From Ptychodera flava (taxonomy: Eukaryota > Hemichordata > Enteropneusta > Ptychoderidae): DNA of 64,000 nt. The position numbers were made by a program, and so were the translations under genes. Each line of letters begins with the position of its first letter. The stretch's first letter is position 1. Positions 48,159 to 60,907 of the stretch are shown piece after piece. The DNA lies in the NCBI RefSeq assembly GCF_041260155.1, contig NC_091928.1:47222137-47286136 (forward strand), in the 5' to 3' direction. Below the pieces are notes generated by a model, which did no database searches, was not told the origin of the DNA, and saw only the letters and a list, made by a program, of their open reading frames with translations.

Positions 48159-51100
48159 CTGACAAAAGAAACAGACATACAGTATTCATTGTTTATATAT
48201 CACTGACAGGAAACACGTTTAGAGAAAATAATTAAGGCATCTTTTTCTTCTGCAGGTAAGACCTGAATTAAAACGTGTAAGAAACTACTGTCATTTATAA
48301 AAGCCTCTGAAACCATGCAGGCATAAAAGCTGTGCTATAGGAAATGACAAACATTAGTGAATGATGTATGGTCTTATAGGCAATGGTACAAGTAGGATAT
48401 TTCACCTATAGGTCCTATTTTATAGAAACCTATAGGTTCACTTATAGAATTCTATCAATGCATAATGGTTTGGTGTTGGAATGTACTATTGGCAAGCTAG
48501 AAGTTTTCTGAAAAATTTTTAAGCACAGATAGTTGACAATAAACCTATTTCAGAAGCTACACACTGCTCATGGGGGCTAAAGCAAGTGATTGAGACTGTT
48601 GGAATTGTAACAGAATTCTTCAATCCACATGGTTCTGAATCTGGAACAGATAATATTTTTTGGCAAAACGAAAGTACTTTTTTAGCATAGTACTGATTAT
48701 GTCAAATGATATTGACTGCAATAATTAAAGTCTAATGTATTCATGCACTAAATTTCAAAGCCAGGCATAGAAAAGGCTTTTTTATAGGGTGAAGAATGAA
48801 CAAGAGACCTAGCGGCCGATAGAGCTCCGCTGTAATGAGTTGCAGAAATGGTGAAGTAACCAGTTAGCAGAATGTATGCAGGTTGTGATGACAAGCTGAA
48901 TATTTGCACCTAAACTGACATGTCTGTTAAGCAACTTTTAGATGTATGGAGGTCTTCAGGTGTTTTCTATCAGGACAATTTGATAATATCTTACTAATAC
49001 AATCCCTAAGAACCTGCACACCAAATTTGAAAGAAATCCGACTTGCAGTTTCACAGAAAATGATTTTGACCAAAAACAGGTAAAAATGCCCCCAAAATAT
49101 GACCATTTACTTCTATCATCCCTAGGAACCTGCATAATAAATTTCAGAGCAATCTGGCCAGCAGTAACAGAGAAAATGATTTTTGACCAAAAATGGGAAA
49201 AATTGCCCCCAAAATACAAATATGCAAATTTCACCACATCTGTAGGAAGTTGCATACAAAATTTCAAAGCAATGAGACAAGTAGTTCCTGAGAAGAAGAT
49301 TTTTGAAAAATTTTTGACCAAAAATGGCAAAAATTGCCCCCAAAATCCAATCATGCATATATCAGCACAATTTGACTAAATGTTACTTATATCATCCCTA
49401 GGAATCTACACACCAAAAATGGAAGAAATCTGACAAGCTGTTTAAGAGAAAATGATTTTTGACCAAAAACGGGAAAAATTGCCCCAAAAATACAAATATG
49501 CGAATTTCACCACAATTTGAACAAACATGATTGAGGTCATCCTAAGGAAGCTGCATACAAAATTTCAAAACAATAGGACCAGCGGTTTCAGAGAAGAAGT
49601 TGATTGAAGAAAAATGTTGAGGGACGACGGACGGACGACGATGGACAGTCCCCCTATCTGATAAGCTCCGCGTTGCTGACAGCTAGGCTAAAAACATCAC
49701 CCCATAATACTGGTATACAGTTATTTGTACAGTACTCTATATTTGGATTTTGTCATAATCTGAGTACAACCCAACAGGCATGCATTCTAAATTTTAATGT
49801 ACAGAAAACAAGTAGTGTCTTTAAAAGCTGATTTTGACCTATAATGGCAACATTTTTCCAAAATTTAAAATTACATGAGTAAGTGCACATTTCATTTATG
49901 TCACCCTAAATGACATGTAGTACCTGATTTCATAAATACATATACAGTACAGGGGTGAGCAAATCAATTCCCCAATCACTAGCCCCCCAGATTAGTAGCC
50001 AAAACACTGTACTAGCCCAGCCGCAGTTTCCACTAGCCCACCATAGTGACACTGCAAATTTTAGATTGTATAATGAAGCAGAATAATGTCCTTATGTATG
50101 CCATAGAGCTTTAGCTGTGCATTGAGTTTCAACAAAAATCAGTTCAGGGATGCTTGAGTTATACATGTAGTTCAAAGACACAAAAATTACAACAAAATGG
50201 CCATCTCAGTGATTGGCATATTGGATCATACATCGCAAAATTAATATACATGCATATGCATGCCATAGTGCTTTGCCTTTGTGCCAAGTCTGTACAAACT
50301 CGGTTCAGCGTTGTCTGAGAAATGGTTGCGGACAGAATGGGGACAGATGGGACACCATATGCAGCAAAAAAAATTCATTGAAAGGCCCTGTACAGACCCT
50401 AATATGACCCTGTGTTACAGGTCTGTGCCGGCAAAGATAGCCAATTACCATGACAGGGGCTGATCTGTACAGATCTGTGGCCAATGTGCTGTCATGACAT
50501 GGCTGCACAGTGCTGTACATACAGTGACATTTCTGCCTACAGGTCTGTACACAGAACTGTAACACTGCCAGGGTCTGATTTTTGTTCACTGTACACATAA
50601 TTATACCTTTTTTCATTTCTGTCATCAAAATTGGCTATAATTTTTCTGAAAAATTTACACCACTGTAATCTTACAAATTTTCAGATCCTGTATCAGGCCC
50701 TGTAAATTCAACACACACACACTGTTCATACACCAGTGTATCAGTCATGCGGTCAGTGCACTTCATAATTGATACAGTCAGAAATTACATCACTATATTA
50801 TGAAATTCCTGTAATACAAGGCCTCATTGTGACCTGTCCATACACACCTGATATCAGACCATTTTACAGGTCTTGTAACAGGTTATTTCTTAGGGTCTGG
50901 TACAGGCCGGTACTGATCATGTAGACCTTATAGCTATCAAAAATACATTACATGTATTTTTCTTTTCAGGAACTGCATGTTTATTGTCTGTACTTACTTC
51001 CTGTTCTTGATGTCCATGTTTGGGATGCTATATTTAACTTCAACCTAGGTCAAAATAAACACAGAATGTGTAAACACCTAATAATTTTTTCAAATAATAT

Positions 51101-52275
51101 CTACATACATGTATATAATGAACAAAGTGGTGCATTAACTATTATACTGACACTGATACAAATGTCAGATTCACTTCAAAGGGAAATGCGACCAAGTTTC
51201 ACATGAACTACCGGTATATTTCCATCACTGTCAAAATCCCCAACATAACTAGTAATACATTTTATTCATTATTTCATGTTATGTTCTCATTTGCAAATAC
51301 CTTATTAGATAATCTTACATTATTTTGTGAATAGGATTATCAAAATACAGGATAAATTATGTTTCATCAGCACTAATCTTTCATGTTATGTTAGTCATCA
51401 AACATCAGACTTTGCTTTATGATAGAGCTCGTATCTGCTGTGATAGTAATATCCTGGTACAAGGAAAAAATTCAAAAGTGAAATTATCACCACAATTTCA
51501 AGAAAACTCACTCAAGTCACCACTAGCAACCTACATGTACATACCAAATTTGAAACAATTGGAGTAGTGGTTTCAGAGAAGAGGTTTTTTGACCAAGAAT
51601 GGCCAAAAATCCCCCAATGCAAATATGCAGAGTTGATTGCTACAGTTTGAATCAGTTGCGCAGTCAGCTTACCCATAGTAAGCAGCATACATTTTTAAAA
51701 GCAAGTAGACAAGTTGTACCAGAAAAAGTAGACTAAGCTTCTTTCTGTATCATGATGGATGAACAGATGATGGACTCAACCACTGACAATCCACCTATGT
51801 GATAAGCTCTCTGTTGCTGACAACGGCGCTAAAAATTACCTTTCTCTTGCAACAGTTAAAGCTTCAAGGTTAACTTCAGGTTCAGCCGACATTGTATTTT
51901 TGGCTGCATAGAATGCTGCAGGTGAGCAAATGAAGTCAAGGATTACTGTAACTCCTTAAATATTGCAGCACATCATAGTTTAAAAATTATTAATAGGATA
52001 AACAGGTAATTATAAGCTGACAATCTCGTATGCTGAATACATCCTCTGCATTTAAATGAAAATGATTTCCATGACAACATGTCATATGGACTTTGATTAC
52101 CATGTATTATTATATGATACAAAGGATAACAATTTGCAAAAATAAGACAAGAAAAACTGTCTGTGCAAATTCAAAATATTACCTCCAAAATATGTGTCAA
52201 TAATACACATGAAACAATGTGTAGGATAATTCAGTGTTTCAATGTTTCAATGTTGAAATGCTGATTTTTTTATCA
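48159..52275. other. Stretch between the two cargo genes
   Basis: No exon was recognised. It contains the 115-145-bp tandem repeat (48956-49690), a degenerate second copy of the same repeat (51470-51840), and between 50380 and 50960 many scattered copies of 'acaggtctgta'-like strings. An upstream non-coding exon of the ATPase gene may lie here, because its first exon has an acceptor at 48159. Confidence 0.5.
48956..49690. repeat. Tandem repeat with 'gaccaaaaatgggaaaaattgcccc' units
   Basis: Five units of about 115-145 bp share 'aatttcaaagcaat', 'gagaaaatgatttttgacc', 'aaaaattgcccc' and 'tgcaaatttcaccac'. The array ends in 'ggacgacggacggacgacg' and 'tgataagctccgcgttgctgac'. A shorter degraded copy with the same ending order lies at 51470-51840. 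This is a common-looking dispersed repeat, not a gene. Confidence 0.8.
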
Positions 52276-55200
52276 TCAAAGTAATCTAGGTCTCATCAAC
52301 AACATTAAAAGGATATTAATTGAATCATTGCGACCTCCACCTTGTAGATATTTCCACAGAGTGGTAGTCATATTAAAGAGCCCAACTCTTTCATCATCGT
52401 ACATGTACCTGAAAAAAATAAATGATAAAACAGATACTGAGCATAATTGCTTGTAATATTTTTTTTGTAGAACAGTGAAATAAGAATGTTCAGGTATCTA
52501 CCTCTCAATTTCTACACTTTCATGTACGTGTGATTTCCAGTTAACTGAGTAATGTAAATTTTTTCTACAAAATATTTTGCACAATTGATTTACCTCAGCA
52601 ACCATTAATGATGTAGAGTAACTTGTGAAGTTTCCTGAGAATTGTTGTATAGGAATTCAGCGTCATCTTATCATATGTTTTACATGGCTGCATTATTATC
52701 AGACACATCAGACAAAATGATACCAATAATAAATGACACATCATATATTTTGTTGACAATAAATGACAATGCACTATATGTGGGTTTCATTCATGCAATA
52801 CATATAAACATTCAGAGAAAAAGAAGATATTTTTGATAGATGTACATCATTCCCACTGTACATATACCGAGATACCTGCTATGTTCAGAGAGTTATTCGT
52901 TACTGCTTAGCAAGCTGATCCCAAAAGTTACAGAGGTAAAACTGAACTTGTAGATCACTTTCATTGTAAAAGAATCGCTAAGGCCGGGAGAATGTGGCTT
53001 ACATGGGGTTAAATTAGACAACAGCGATTTACACTGCACTAGAAAGCCAAGCTATGTCAACAACGTTACCAATGACGTATTCCAAAACTTGATTGGCTAA
53101 TCATGGCAAGCGTCGCTATGATTGGAGTTGACCTGGACTGGTCAGGTAGGAGACATATTGCTCTGTGTATAGTGAATGTATGCTGACATGTATTGCTCTT
53201 ACCATTCTGACATACTCTTCTTTGTCAGAAGAAAGTAGTGATTTCGGATCTCTGAATGGACAATGACAGCTACTAATTCCAAATTTACAGTCGAATAATG
53301 TGCTAGAAAGTCCTGTGGCTGCAGCAAGTCTTCACATCGTAGTTCCTGTGGTATAGATACCAAACTGTTCATCTACAAGAGAAAAGTATTTCTATAAGTA
53401 TCTTCAACTGCACATCAATATATAACAATGTACAAACAATCATTTACCTGCATCACAATTTATATGTGTACTTATATAGTTAGAGGTGTTTTAAATGGCA
53501 CTGCTACCGTATTGAATACAATACTTCTCTAATGAAGTGCCATGAACAATTTTGTAAGCCTACTGGGAATAAATGTCTAACAGTGGATGAGTTTACCTTT
53601 CCAGAAGCTCCTTGTCGTTCAATAGCTATACACAACATGTTTGGACATTCAGTCCAAAAGTCAGTGTGTTTTACAGTAGAATCTGCAAGACAATAAAAAA
53701 TTAGGTTCTCATTAGCATATCTCTACAAATCACTAACCCCAGTAATCATGTAATTTGAAAACTGGCATTTGCTTTTTGTAATTCAACTGATATCTAAAAG
53801 TAATCCCGACATATTGAACAAAAATCTACTTTTATGCAGTTTTTATTGCTCTGCGGCTTACAATGAGCACTGTACCTTTATTATGTACATGTAAATTAAT
53901 ATCACATTCTAAAGTTAGTTTTTATCGTTTAAATATGCAGATGTCTATGAAATCTTTTAATAACTTTTTTCCTGATATTTAGTCCAAGGCAACTTTACAT
54001 GATTATATCTTAACAGTGAGTGAATATTAACTGCTATACCGTTACATATGACAAGTACAAATGATAAGAACTCAATGATGCCTACCATAATGAAGCTAGG
54101 GACCATCTCAGATTGTCACATAAGTTCAAGAAACAAAATTTGTTCATTTGAATTCAACCGCGCCCTCCAAGTTCAAAACTGCACAAGTGCAATGTTGCAG
54201 TTTGGCTACAGATAATGAGTAATGTTTGCCTCTGATCACATGCACAGTCAAATCATCAGAATAATAAATTGAATAATAAACAAGTAATTACCACATTTGC
54301 ACGAATCTTTTATATTAGATTTTGCTTTGATAAAACATAATTATAGTAAAATCATGTTCACCAAAGTAAGTTTGAAAGTGAAGAAGTTCACCAAATGAAA
54401 TGACCTCAAAAGCCCTCCCCCTTAAACGAACGAATTTCATTTTTTTGAACTTATATGACAATCAGAGACGGTCCCTAATGTAAGAGAAATAACATGTGTT
54501 TGATTGTGACAATGAAACTACTTAATGAAGTTAAATTAATACATCTTAATGGCTGAACAATACTGTTAAGCCCTGCATCTAGTGTTAGCTATGTATTTGA
54601 TAGGCTGGCCATTTCTTTATAACAAAGTCAGCAGCTAGGTTTACCCACAGTTCTAATATACCTGCAGATGCTGAAGCAAATTTCCTCTGAAATTTTTCTT
54701 GGATGTTTACAGCCATGTCTCTCCATTTATAGACATTTTGTCTTGTTAGCATTGCATTCAATATAGCTGGCAAAGTTGCAATGACTCCATCGTATGAAAC
54801 TGGTATATGAACAGAATACCATGAATGTAATGAAATGTTAAGGCAAAATGATATCAAATCATGTATAAAGTTTGTTGATCCATTCATTCATTGTTGTGGT
54901 TTTGATGTGCATTTTCGGAGATATTTTAAAACAATGCAATGTCCTATATCTGTTATCGACTGAAATTTCGCCCGTTGTTTAGAGGGCTATATCCTGCTGG
55001 TTTCAGTCACTATTTTGGGTTTAGTGCGTGCCTTTTGAAAGTAGTTTGGCCCCACAGTGAAAATATGATTTATATTTTAATAGGTGGAAATACGGGCTCA
55101 TATCTTCACTGTAAGAAAAATAGCAGAGTGTCAATACAGACTTCCCATGTATGATAATGGTGCATCATGACAGTAATATATACCCCAATGCATGGTATAC

Positions 55201-58200
55201 CACTATATTTTGCCAGTTCAACTCTGCAGTTGCATGAGTGATAGCCAGAATATGTATATTGAGAAGTGATCAAAATCTTATGTTATACTACATACATCTC
55301 TGAAGATGATGATGTAGTACACATACTAAAGCATGAAAAATTAAACTGTATGTACATGAGAGATATGACAAAAATCCTCCAGTGTTTGTCTACTGAAAAC
55401 TAACAAAAGGATATTATCAATATTTTCTTCCACTATTCCATCATCTTCAAAATCTTCTAACATCCATAGTCTGCTTCTTTTTCCAAAAAGGAGAGACTGG
55501 AAAGCATCATTCATGTCCTGTAATATTTACGTGTTTCCTCATTACTTAATTGGCTATTAAAGGCCCATGAGCTAAACCTCAAGAAGCTTCCAAATTTCTC
55601 AGATATCCATTCTTATCTATAACAATAATGATATAGCCAATACCTGTCTCTCGACAACTTTCAACTGTAGCAGAATAGGCAAAATATTGGACAGAATTTT
55701 ATTCATTTTAAATTTCCCCCATTTTAACAATCTTGCCACATATGTGAGAATCAAAGAATTTTTCGTCAAAGTGGACTGAATCTCTACCTGTCCTTTCAGT
55801 GGTTTGCATTATGCTGTTTATCATATAATTGTATGAAAGCAGCCATATTTTGGTGGGGCATTGTTTCATTATTTGTTGTACTGAAACCTCCCCATGCAGT
55901 CCAACTCAGTGGATAATCATGCTTGAGTAGACATCTCTATCAGTAGGAAAAATCTATGAACAAATTTTTTAATCTAAATATAAAATTATGAAAATAATGT
56001 TAAAAGTTGCAGCTCGTAGGCTTTTAACAAGTGTGCCTTCTGTAAGATGTCTGCAAGAAATAAGGTTGGAATATCAGAAATTTTCCTTATTTGTTCCTAC
56101 CTGGAAGTGACAAATTGTCAAAAACTTACACCAAAAGTTTAGACAACTACATATGTTGTAAAATATATTTACCTGTGTTTCCTTTTGTAATGCATTCACA
56201 ACATGGCCCAGTAATTCCTCCGCATCACTATCTCCTGCCTCAACTTGTATACACTGATAAAACTTTGATACAGCATGTTTATACACTTCAACATCTGTAA
56301 CTTCTCTCTGTCCTCTAAGTGACATCACCTGGGCATGTGTACAAATGACATGATTCTTAACAAAAGGTTTCACTGGTTTAATTTTTCTTCTGGCAATGCC
56401 AGCTAATCAAAGTAACATTTATAGTATGATACATGTAATCGCAATGAAAATTTTGAGTGAATACCTCCATTAACAAAACACATGTACATGTACACGGAAT
56501 TTCATAATTACCAGAAGCAATTTCTACAGTGTCATATTTCTAAAGGCAGATTTTTTTGTCCAAACTTTATTTGCTTCAAAATCCTGAGTTCAAACAAATA
56601 TAACCAATTTGGGTAGTTTTGAAAGGGATGAAAACTACAACATGGAGAGTGCAAAAGTAAACTGTCACAGAGACTTATGTACAGCATGGTTGCAAATAAT
56701 TCATCAAAATAAAATTCTGCCACATATCATTGGCAGTTCATGCAAATTTCTGCTATAGAACCACTGCAAGAGATTTGGTAGATGAAAAGAAAAGTATCTT
56801 GCCTGACAATACTTGCAAACTCTGTGTTAGAGGACATGATGGACAAAAGAAGAGATGTTAATGATTGCTAATATTACACATACCTCTACAAGTGCAGAAA
56901 TGATCTTGGGCATTTGGTGTGGTGGATTCTTTAAATACTTTCCAGAAAGCATGTTCATCACACTGGGAATGCACTGTAGAAGTGTTAAAACAACATTCAA
57001 TGAACAACTGTCACCATTCAAATTCATCATACCTGGAAAAAAAAGAGATAAAAAACATGAAGTAAAAGTTAAAGAGACACATCATGTGTGTTTGTGATTC
57101 TCTTCAATAAACACTACACACTGTTCCGATAGCTGTGGCAATAGTATTGGAATTTTTCACAGAATCACCCCTCCCCCCATTGATATGTTGGATGTTTTTT
57201 TAAAGGTCCATTGGCTGTAACTTGTGTACTATTATTTCAGCGTTTTGTTCAGTATAAAGTATATCAAAGGTAGATTCCTCTCAGCTAACCTCGAAACTGA
57301 ACAACAAGCTTGTCACAAACACGTAAACAACAGGCACTGGCAATGGCAAAGTATCGTTTGGGTCCTCAAAAAGCTTTTAAAATGGCTGGATGACAAAAAT
57401 AATACTTTCCACAACAGAAAAAATCTAAAAGGACTTGAATGTGTACTTTTGACAATAGTTCTGTCAAAGAAAGATCAGAAATAGCTAAGTGTTTTGATAC
57501 GATGTCTACACTAAAATGCTATGGCTTGATATGGCTTCCTTGTTAACCCTCCAATCATCCCATAATGCTGTGCGATTTTCCAAGATGGAGGAAACACAGC
57601 TTTCACCTATATAATACTTTTTTCACGTCTGTTTCATAGAACACCCCCCCCCCCCCCCCTGCTCACTGCTCAGTCAAAATGACCTTTTCAGTAGAAGATG
57701 AACTAAAGCAAGAAACACATGACAAAGTAGTTGACGGAATTTTCTTGAAATACATGAAAAATGTAGTAAAATAAAAAAATTACCAAATTCTGGGTATTCT
57801 TGCACCAAAACGCATATATCTCTGAAAGTTTGATGGTCACTTAATCCATGTGTGGTTTTTACATGTATCACATCATCTGAGGCTGGCGTTTGAAGATCAT
57901 GTTCTGGTACATCTTCTTCACTTTCCACATTGATGTCATCACCATCATCAACTGGTTGCCATGAAATATCTGTCTGTCTGCCTCTTGCCTCACTGACCTT
58001 TGGTTGACTGTTCACTGTTTCATTCGATTCATCTCCACAGACCTGATGAAACTTCTGTGTAGATCTTTGCAACTGCAGCCTTTGTAACCCTCTTACTGGC
58101 ATATCTTGTTTTTCCTGTTCTCTAAATATTCTTCTTTCATCTTTTTTTCCTCTGCTTTCTGTAATGGCTTGTCTTCCAACAGTCACATTGCAGCTACCAC

Positions 58201-58896
58201 CCTCCATCTGTTCTCTATCACTTGACACTTCTACGAATTCCTCAATGTCTTGTATTGATGTACTTTCATCTCCTTCAGTACATGTCTGGACAGTTTCATC
58301 AATTACATGTTCATCATCATCATAATCATCATCATCATCAAAAGTTGGTGTAGCTGGTGGCTGGCCAAGGTGTGACAGCAGCATGATGTACACAACCCTT
58401 CCAGATGACTTTATGTCCCATAGGCCTCTGGCATTATATTTAAATTAGTGGAACAAACTCTCTTTCGTACGAATCCTTTTTTCCTTGGCCGATAATCTAC
58501 ATAAATGTAATCACCATTATAGTTCAAATTGGTCCTCAAGACACCTTTTATTTCATTTCTCACATTGTCTTCTCCCCACAGCTCTTGCACACAAAGGTCA
58601 ACTGTCAGCAATGGTCCACCAGACCAAGTACTTTCATTACATCTCACAACATCATCTATAAGTGGCAAAACACTTAACTTCAAATTGTAGCTCAAGGATT
58701 TCTTTTTTTTCTTCCATGGGGGCTGAGTTGGGGTACTTCCGCTAAAACTACCCATTTGCCTCCTGAGGATAGTTGGCATGTTTGGCCGGCGTAAAATGGA
58801 TTGCACAGCATTTTGTATACCAGGTGTCTGCAACTGCTGTAAAAGTGTATTTGGATCATGCTGATCACCTGAAGTATTCCTGGTATTTGATTCCAT
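52276..58896 (-). CDS. Ubiquitin-specific protease (USP)-like protein, cargo of the giant element
   Basis: Eight minus-strand exons join in phase: 57784-58896, 56884-57032, 56173-56328, 55394-55517, 54662-54799, 53597-53682, 53203-53372 and 52276-52408 (stop at 52276). About 690 codons. The first 370 residues are an unrecognised N-terminal region with a long acidic stretch. The last roughly 320 residues are a USP fold: Cys box GMMNLNGDSCSLN, a block GDSDAEELLGHVV like the QQDAxEFL box, CPNMLCIAIER like the LKRF strand, SIPQELR, His box LVAVIVHSEIRNHY, and WYMYDDERV with GG near the end. Cys, His and Asp are all present, but the Cys box has one extra residue against NLGNTC and no zinc-finger CxxC pairs are seen. 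One single-base frame change occurs near 58430. The donor of exon 4 (A/GTAGAC) is weak. Confidence 0.85.
54097..54477. mobile_element. Foldback/MITE in a USP-like gene intron
   Basis: The left end 'tagggaccatctcagattgtcacataagttcaa' is inverted at the right end 'ttgaacttatatgacaatcagagacggtccctaa'. The inner arms also match. It has no coding content and is nested in the intron between exons 5 and 6. Confidence 0.75.
57643..57661. repeat. Poly-C tract
   Basis: A run of about 17 C in the intron after exon 1 of the USP-like gene. Length is likely to vary or be misassembled. Confidence 0.9.
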
Positions 58897-60015
58897 TTCT
58901 GTTGGAAATAGAGTGAAAGCATACAGTTTTTATGTGTCACAAGAAGTCCAAATCCTACAGTGATATTGGTTTATTTAGCTATATATTGCAGAAATGTGTG
59001 TTGTTACTGGTTATGCTGGGGCTGCAGTAACTATGACACTCAGCCCTGCACATGTGTTTTTGTCTGTGCTGGTGCCAGTTTAGAGATCTGGAATAATCAT
59101 AATTAAAAAAAAAACTCCTTTTTGACATAGCAAGACTTTGGAGAGAGAAATATATGTACTCCTGTGCAATCACCTGTATAAATGATAAAAGTGTACTAGT
59201 TAACTGATAAAGGTGATAAATTGCACATTGAGTGTTAAAAGTGTCTTAGCATTGACATTATTTTTGCATATTTTCAACATTGTATTACAGTTACACAGTT
59301 GCCTGTAAGTGCCTTCAATGTAGAAATTAAACAAGACAGACAGTTTGTTGCAGAATGAAATGTGAAATTAATACATTGATGAGTGCAATTAAGTTTGCAA
59401 ATGAGCAATCAAGTCATGCACACTTCACAACTGAATCATGAGGCATAATATGCCAGCTAACGAAGCAGGATTCACTGAGACTTTGTACAAGTTCTGTGGC
59501 AGATGGGATATGTAGATGCATGATCATCTGATATCGAAATACGACAACTCAGTTTCTCAAGTTTATGAGAGGCAGAATTTATCAACGGGGGCCTTATCAG
59601 CTTCAGCGGCGAAGCATTTAATATACTGAAGTACTGTTCCTCTTCCCCGCCCGTTACTCAACATACCTACACTCTACAGGCCTTTCCTCTCATTGTTCAA
59701 GGAATTCGAATATGCGACTATTTGGTGTTGTGTCTTACACTTCATCAAGTTTGCAATATCCCTTCATGTGAAACAAAAGAACTTACCGAGAAAGTGAGAG
59801 TTGTAATCTCAAAACTGCAAAGAACTGAGTTTCTGGGTCACACGTCTTTTTTTCTCCAAGCAGTCCTCTACACCAAAAAAGCGCCCTCTTCGAAATATGA
59901 TCCATCTTTGCATGTCATCGTCACTACCCTTCGACGCCGCGAGGTACGTAGAGTCCGAGTTAGGAGTGAGCTCCCCGGTGTGGCACTTCCGGGCCTGTAG
60001 ATCGTCGCGTCAGTG
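58897..60015 (-). promoter_or_regulatory. Probable 5' region of the USP-like gene
   Basis: The segment 59880-60015 is clearly richer in CpG than the surrounding AT-rich DNA and lies about 1 kb upstream of the ATG at 58896. That suits a CpG-type promoter or first non-coding exon. A preferred transcription start cannot be fixed from sequence alone. No TATA box was seen on the minus strand. Confidence 0.35.
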
Positions 60016-60039
60016 TGCGTATCTCAGAGAGAGTAGCAG

Positions 60040-60197
60040 TGTGTGTGTGTTGTGTTTGTTGTGTGTGTGTGTGTGCGAGTGGATATACGCATGCGTACTT
60101 CGTTCCCCCTCATGTAAACTTTTCAGATCAGTGTGTGTGTGTGTGCGAGTAGATATACGCATGCGTATTTCGTTCCCCCTCATGTAAACTTTTCAGA

Positions 60198-60243
<46 letters not shown>

Positions 60244-60366
60244 TAGATATAGGCATGCGTATTTCGTTCCCCCTCATGTAAACTTTTCAGAGCAGTGTGT
60301 GTGTATATGTGCGAGTGGATATACGCATACGTACTTCGTTCCCCTCATGTAAACTTTTCGATCCTG
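60040..60366. repeat. Minisatellite of four units with (GT)n heads
   Basis: Four tandem units each consist of (GT)n, then 'gagtagatatacgcatgcgta', 'ttcgttcccc' and 'ctcatgtaaacttttc'. The (GT) part of the third unit is expanded to over 40 bp. It lies just inside the right tetranucleotide array of the giant element and has no counterpart seen at the left end. Confidence 0.9.
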
Positions 60367-60371
60367 TATGT

Positions 60372-60374
60372 GTG

Positions 60375-60433
<59 letters not shown>

Positions 60434-60715
60434 GAGTGTGTGGGTGTGTGTGTATGTGCGTGCGTGCGTGCATGAGTGCATATGGGCTTATGTATGTATG
60501 TATATGCGTGAGTGCATGTATGTATGTATGAATGTATGTATGTATGTACGTATGTATGTATGTATTTACGTATGTATGTGCGTGCGTGAGTGCGTGAGTG
60601 CATGAATGTATGTATGTATGTATGTATGTATGTATGTATGTATGTATGTATGCTTGTACGTATGTATGTATGCACGTACGTATGCACGTATGTATGTATG
60701 TGTCTGTCTTCATAT
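60372..60715. repeat. (TGTA)n tetranucleotide array inside the right TIR
   Basis: TATG/TGTA units with variants. It is the inverted counterpart of the array at 35366-35940. Confidence 0.95.
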
Positions 60716-60907
60716 GTCTTGTGTGAATTGGTTCACATATATGTATGTTTTTTTCACTCATATATGTATTTACTTACGTCTGTATTGATTTATTTATACT
60801 TATGCTATAGTAGTTTTTTATTGATAAACGCATGCAAAATACACCCTTTTCGTATGAATATGTTCTTCTTATGTGTAAAATAATTATTTTACATTTGGCG
60901 CCTGGTA
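60716..60907. repeat. Right terminal inverted repeat
   Basis: Complement of the left terminus, ending GGCGCCTGGTA. It includes the same 18-bp palindrome GTAAAATAATTATTTTAC. Confidence 0.9.

Larger units (their letters stand above)
35162..60907. mobile_element. Giant DNA transposon, about 25.7 kb, IS3EU-like, with USP-like and AAA+ cargo
   Basis: The termini are inverted copies: TACCAGGCGCC... at 35162 and its complement ending at 60907, with 61 of the first 63 positions identical. A perfect 6-bp duplication (GTTACC) flanks it, and a host exon is split exactly at that point. Inside are a plus-strand DDE transposase (36735-39672) and two minus-strand spliced genes (45219-48158 and 52276-58896). 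From family knowledge as I remember it, a 6-bp duplication, a TAY terminus and an IS3-like DDE domain fit IS3EU. Polintons also duplicate 6 bp but carry a protein-primed polymerase and capsid genes, which I do not see. Nested MITEs, foldbacks and repeats add length. The element genes contain about five frame breaks in all. Confidence 0.85.

Noticed and set aside
35162-60907. Calling the giant element a Polinton because of its 6-bp duplication and integrase.
   Set aside because: No protein-primed DNA polymerase, packaging ATPase, protease or capsid genes were seen, and the termini start TAC rather than AG.
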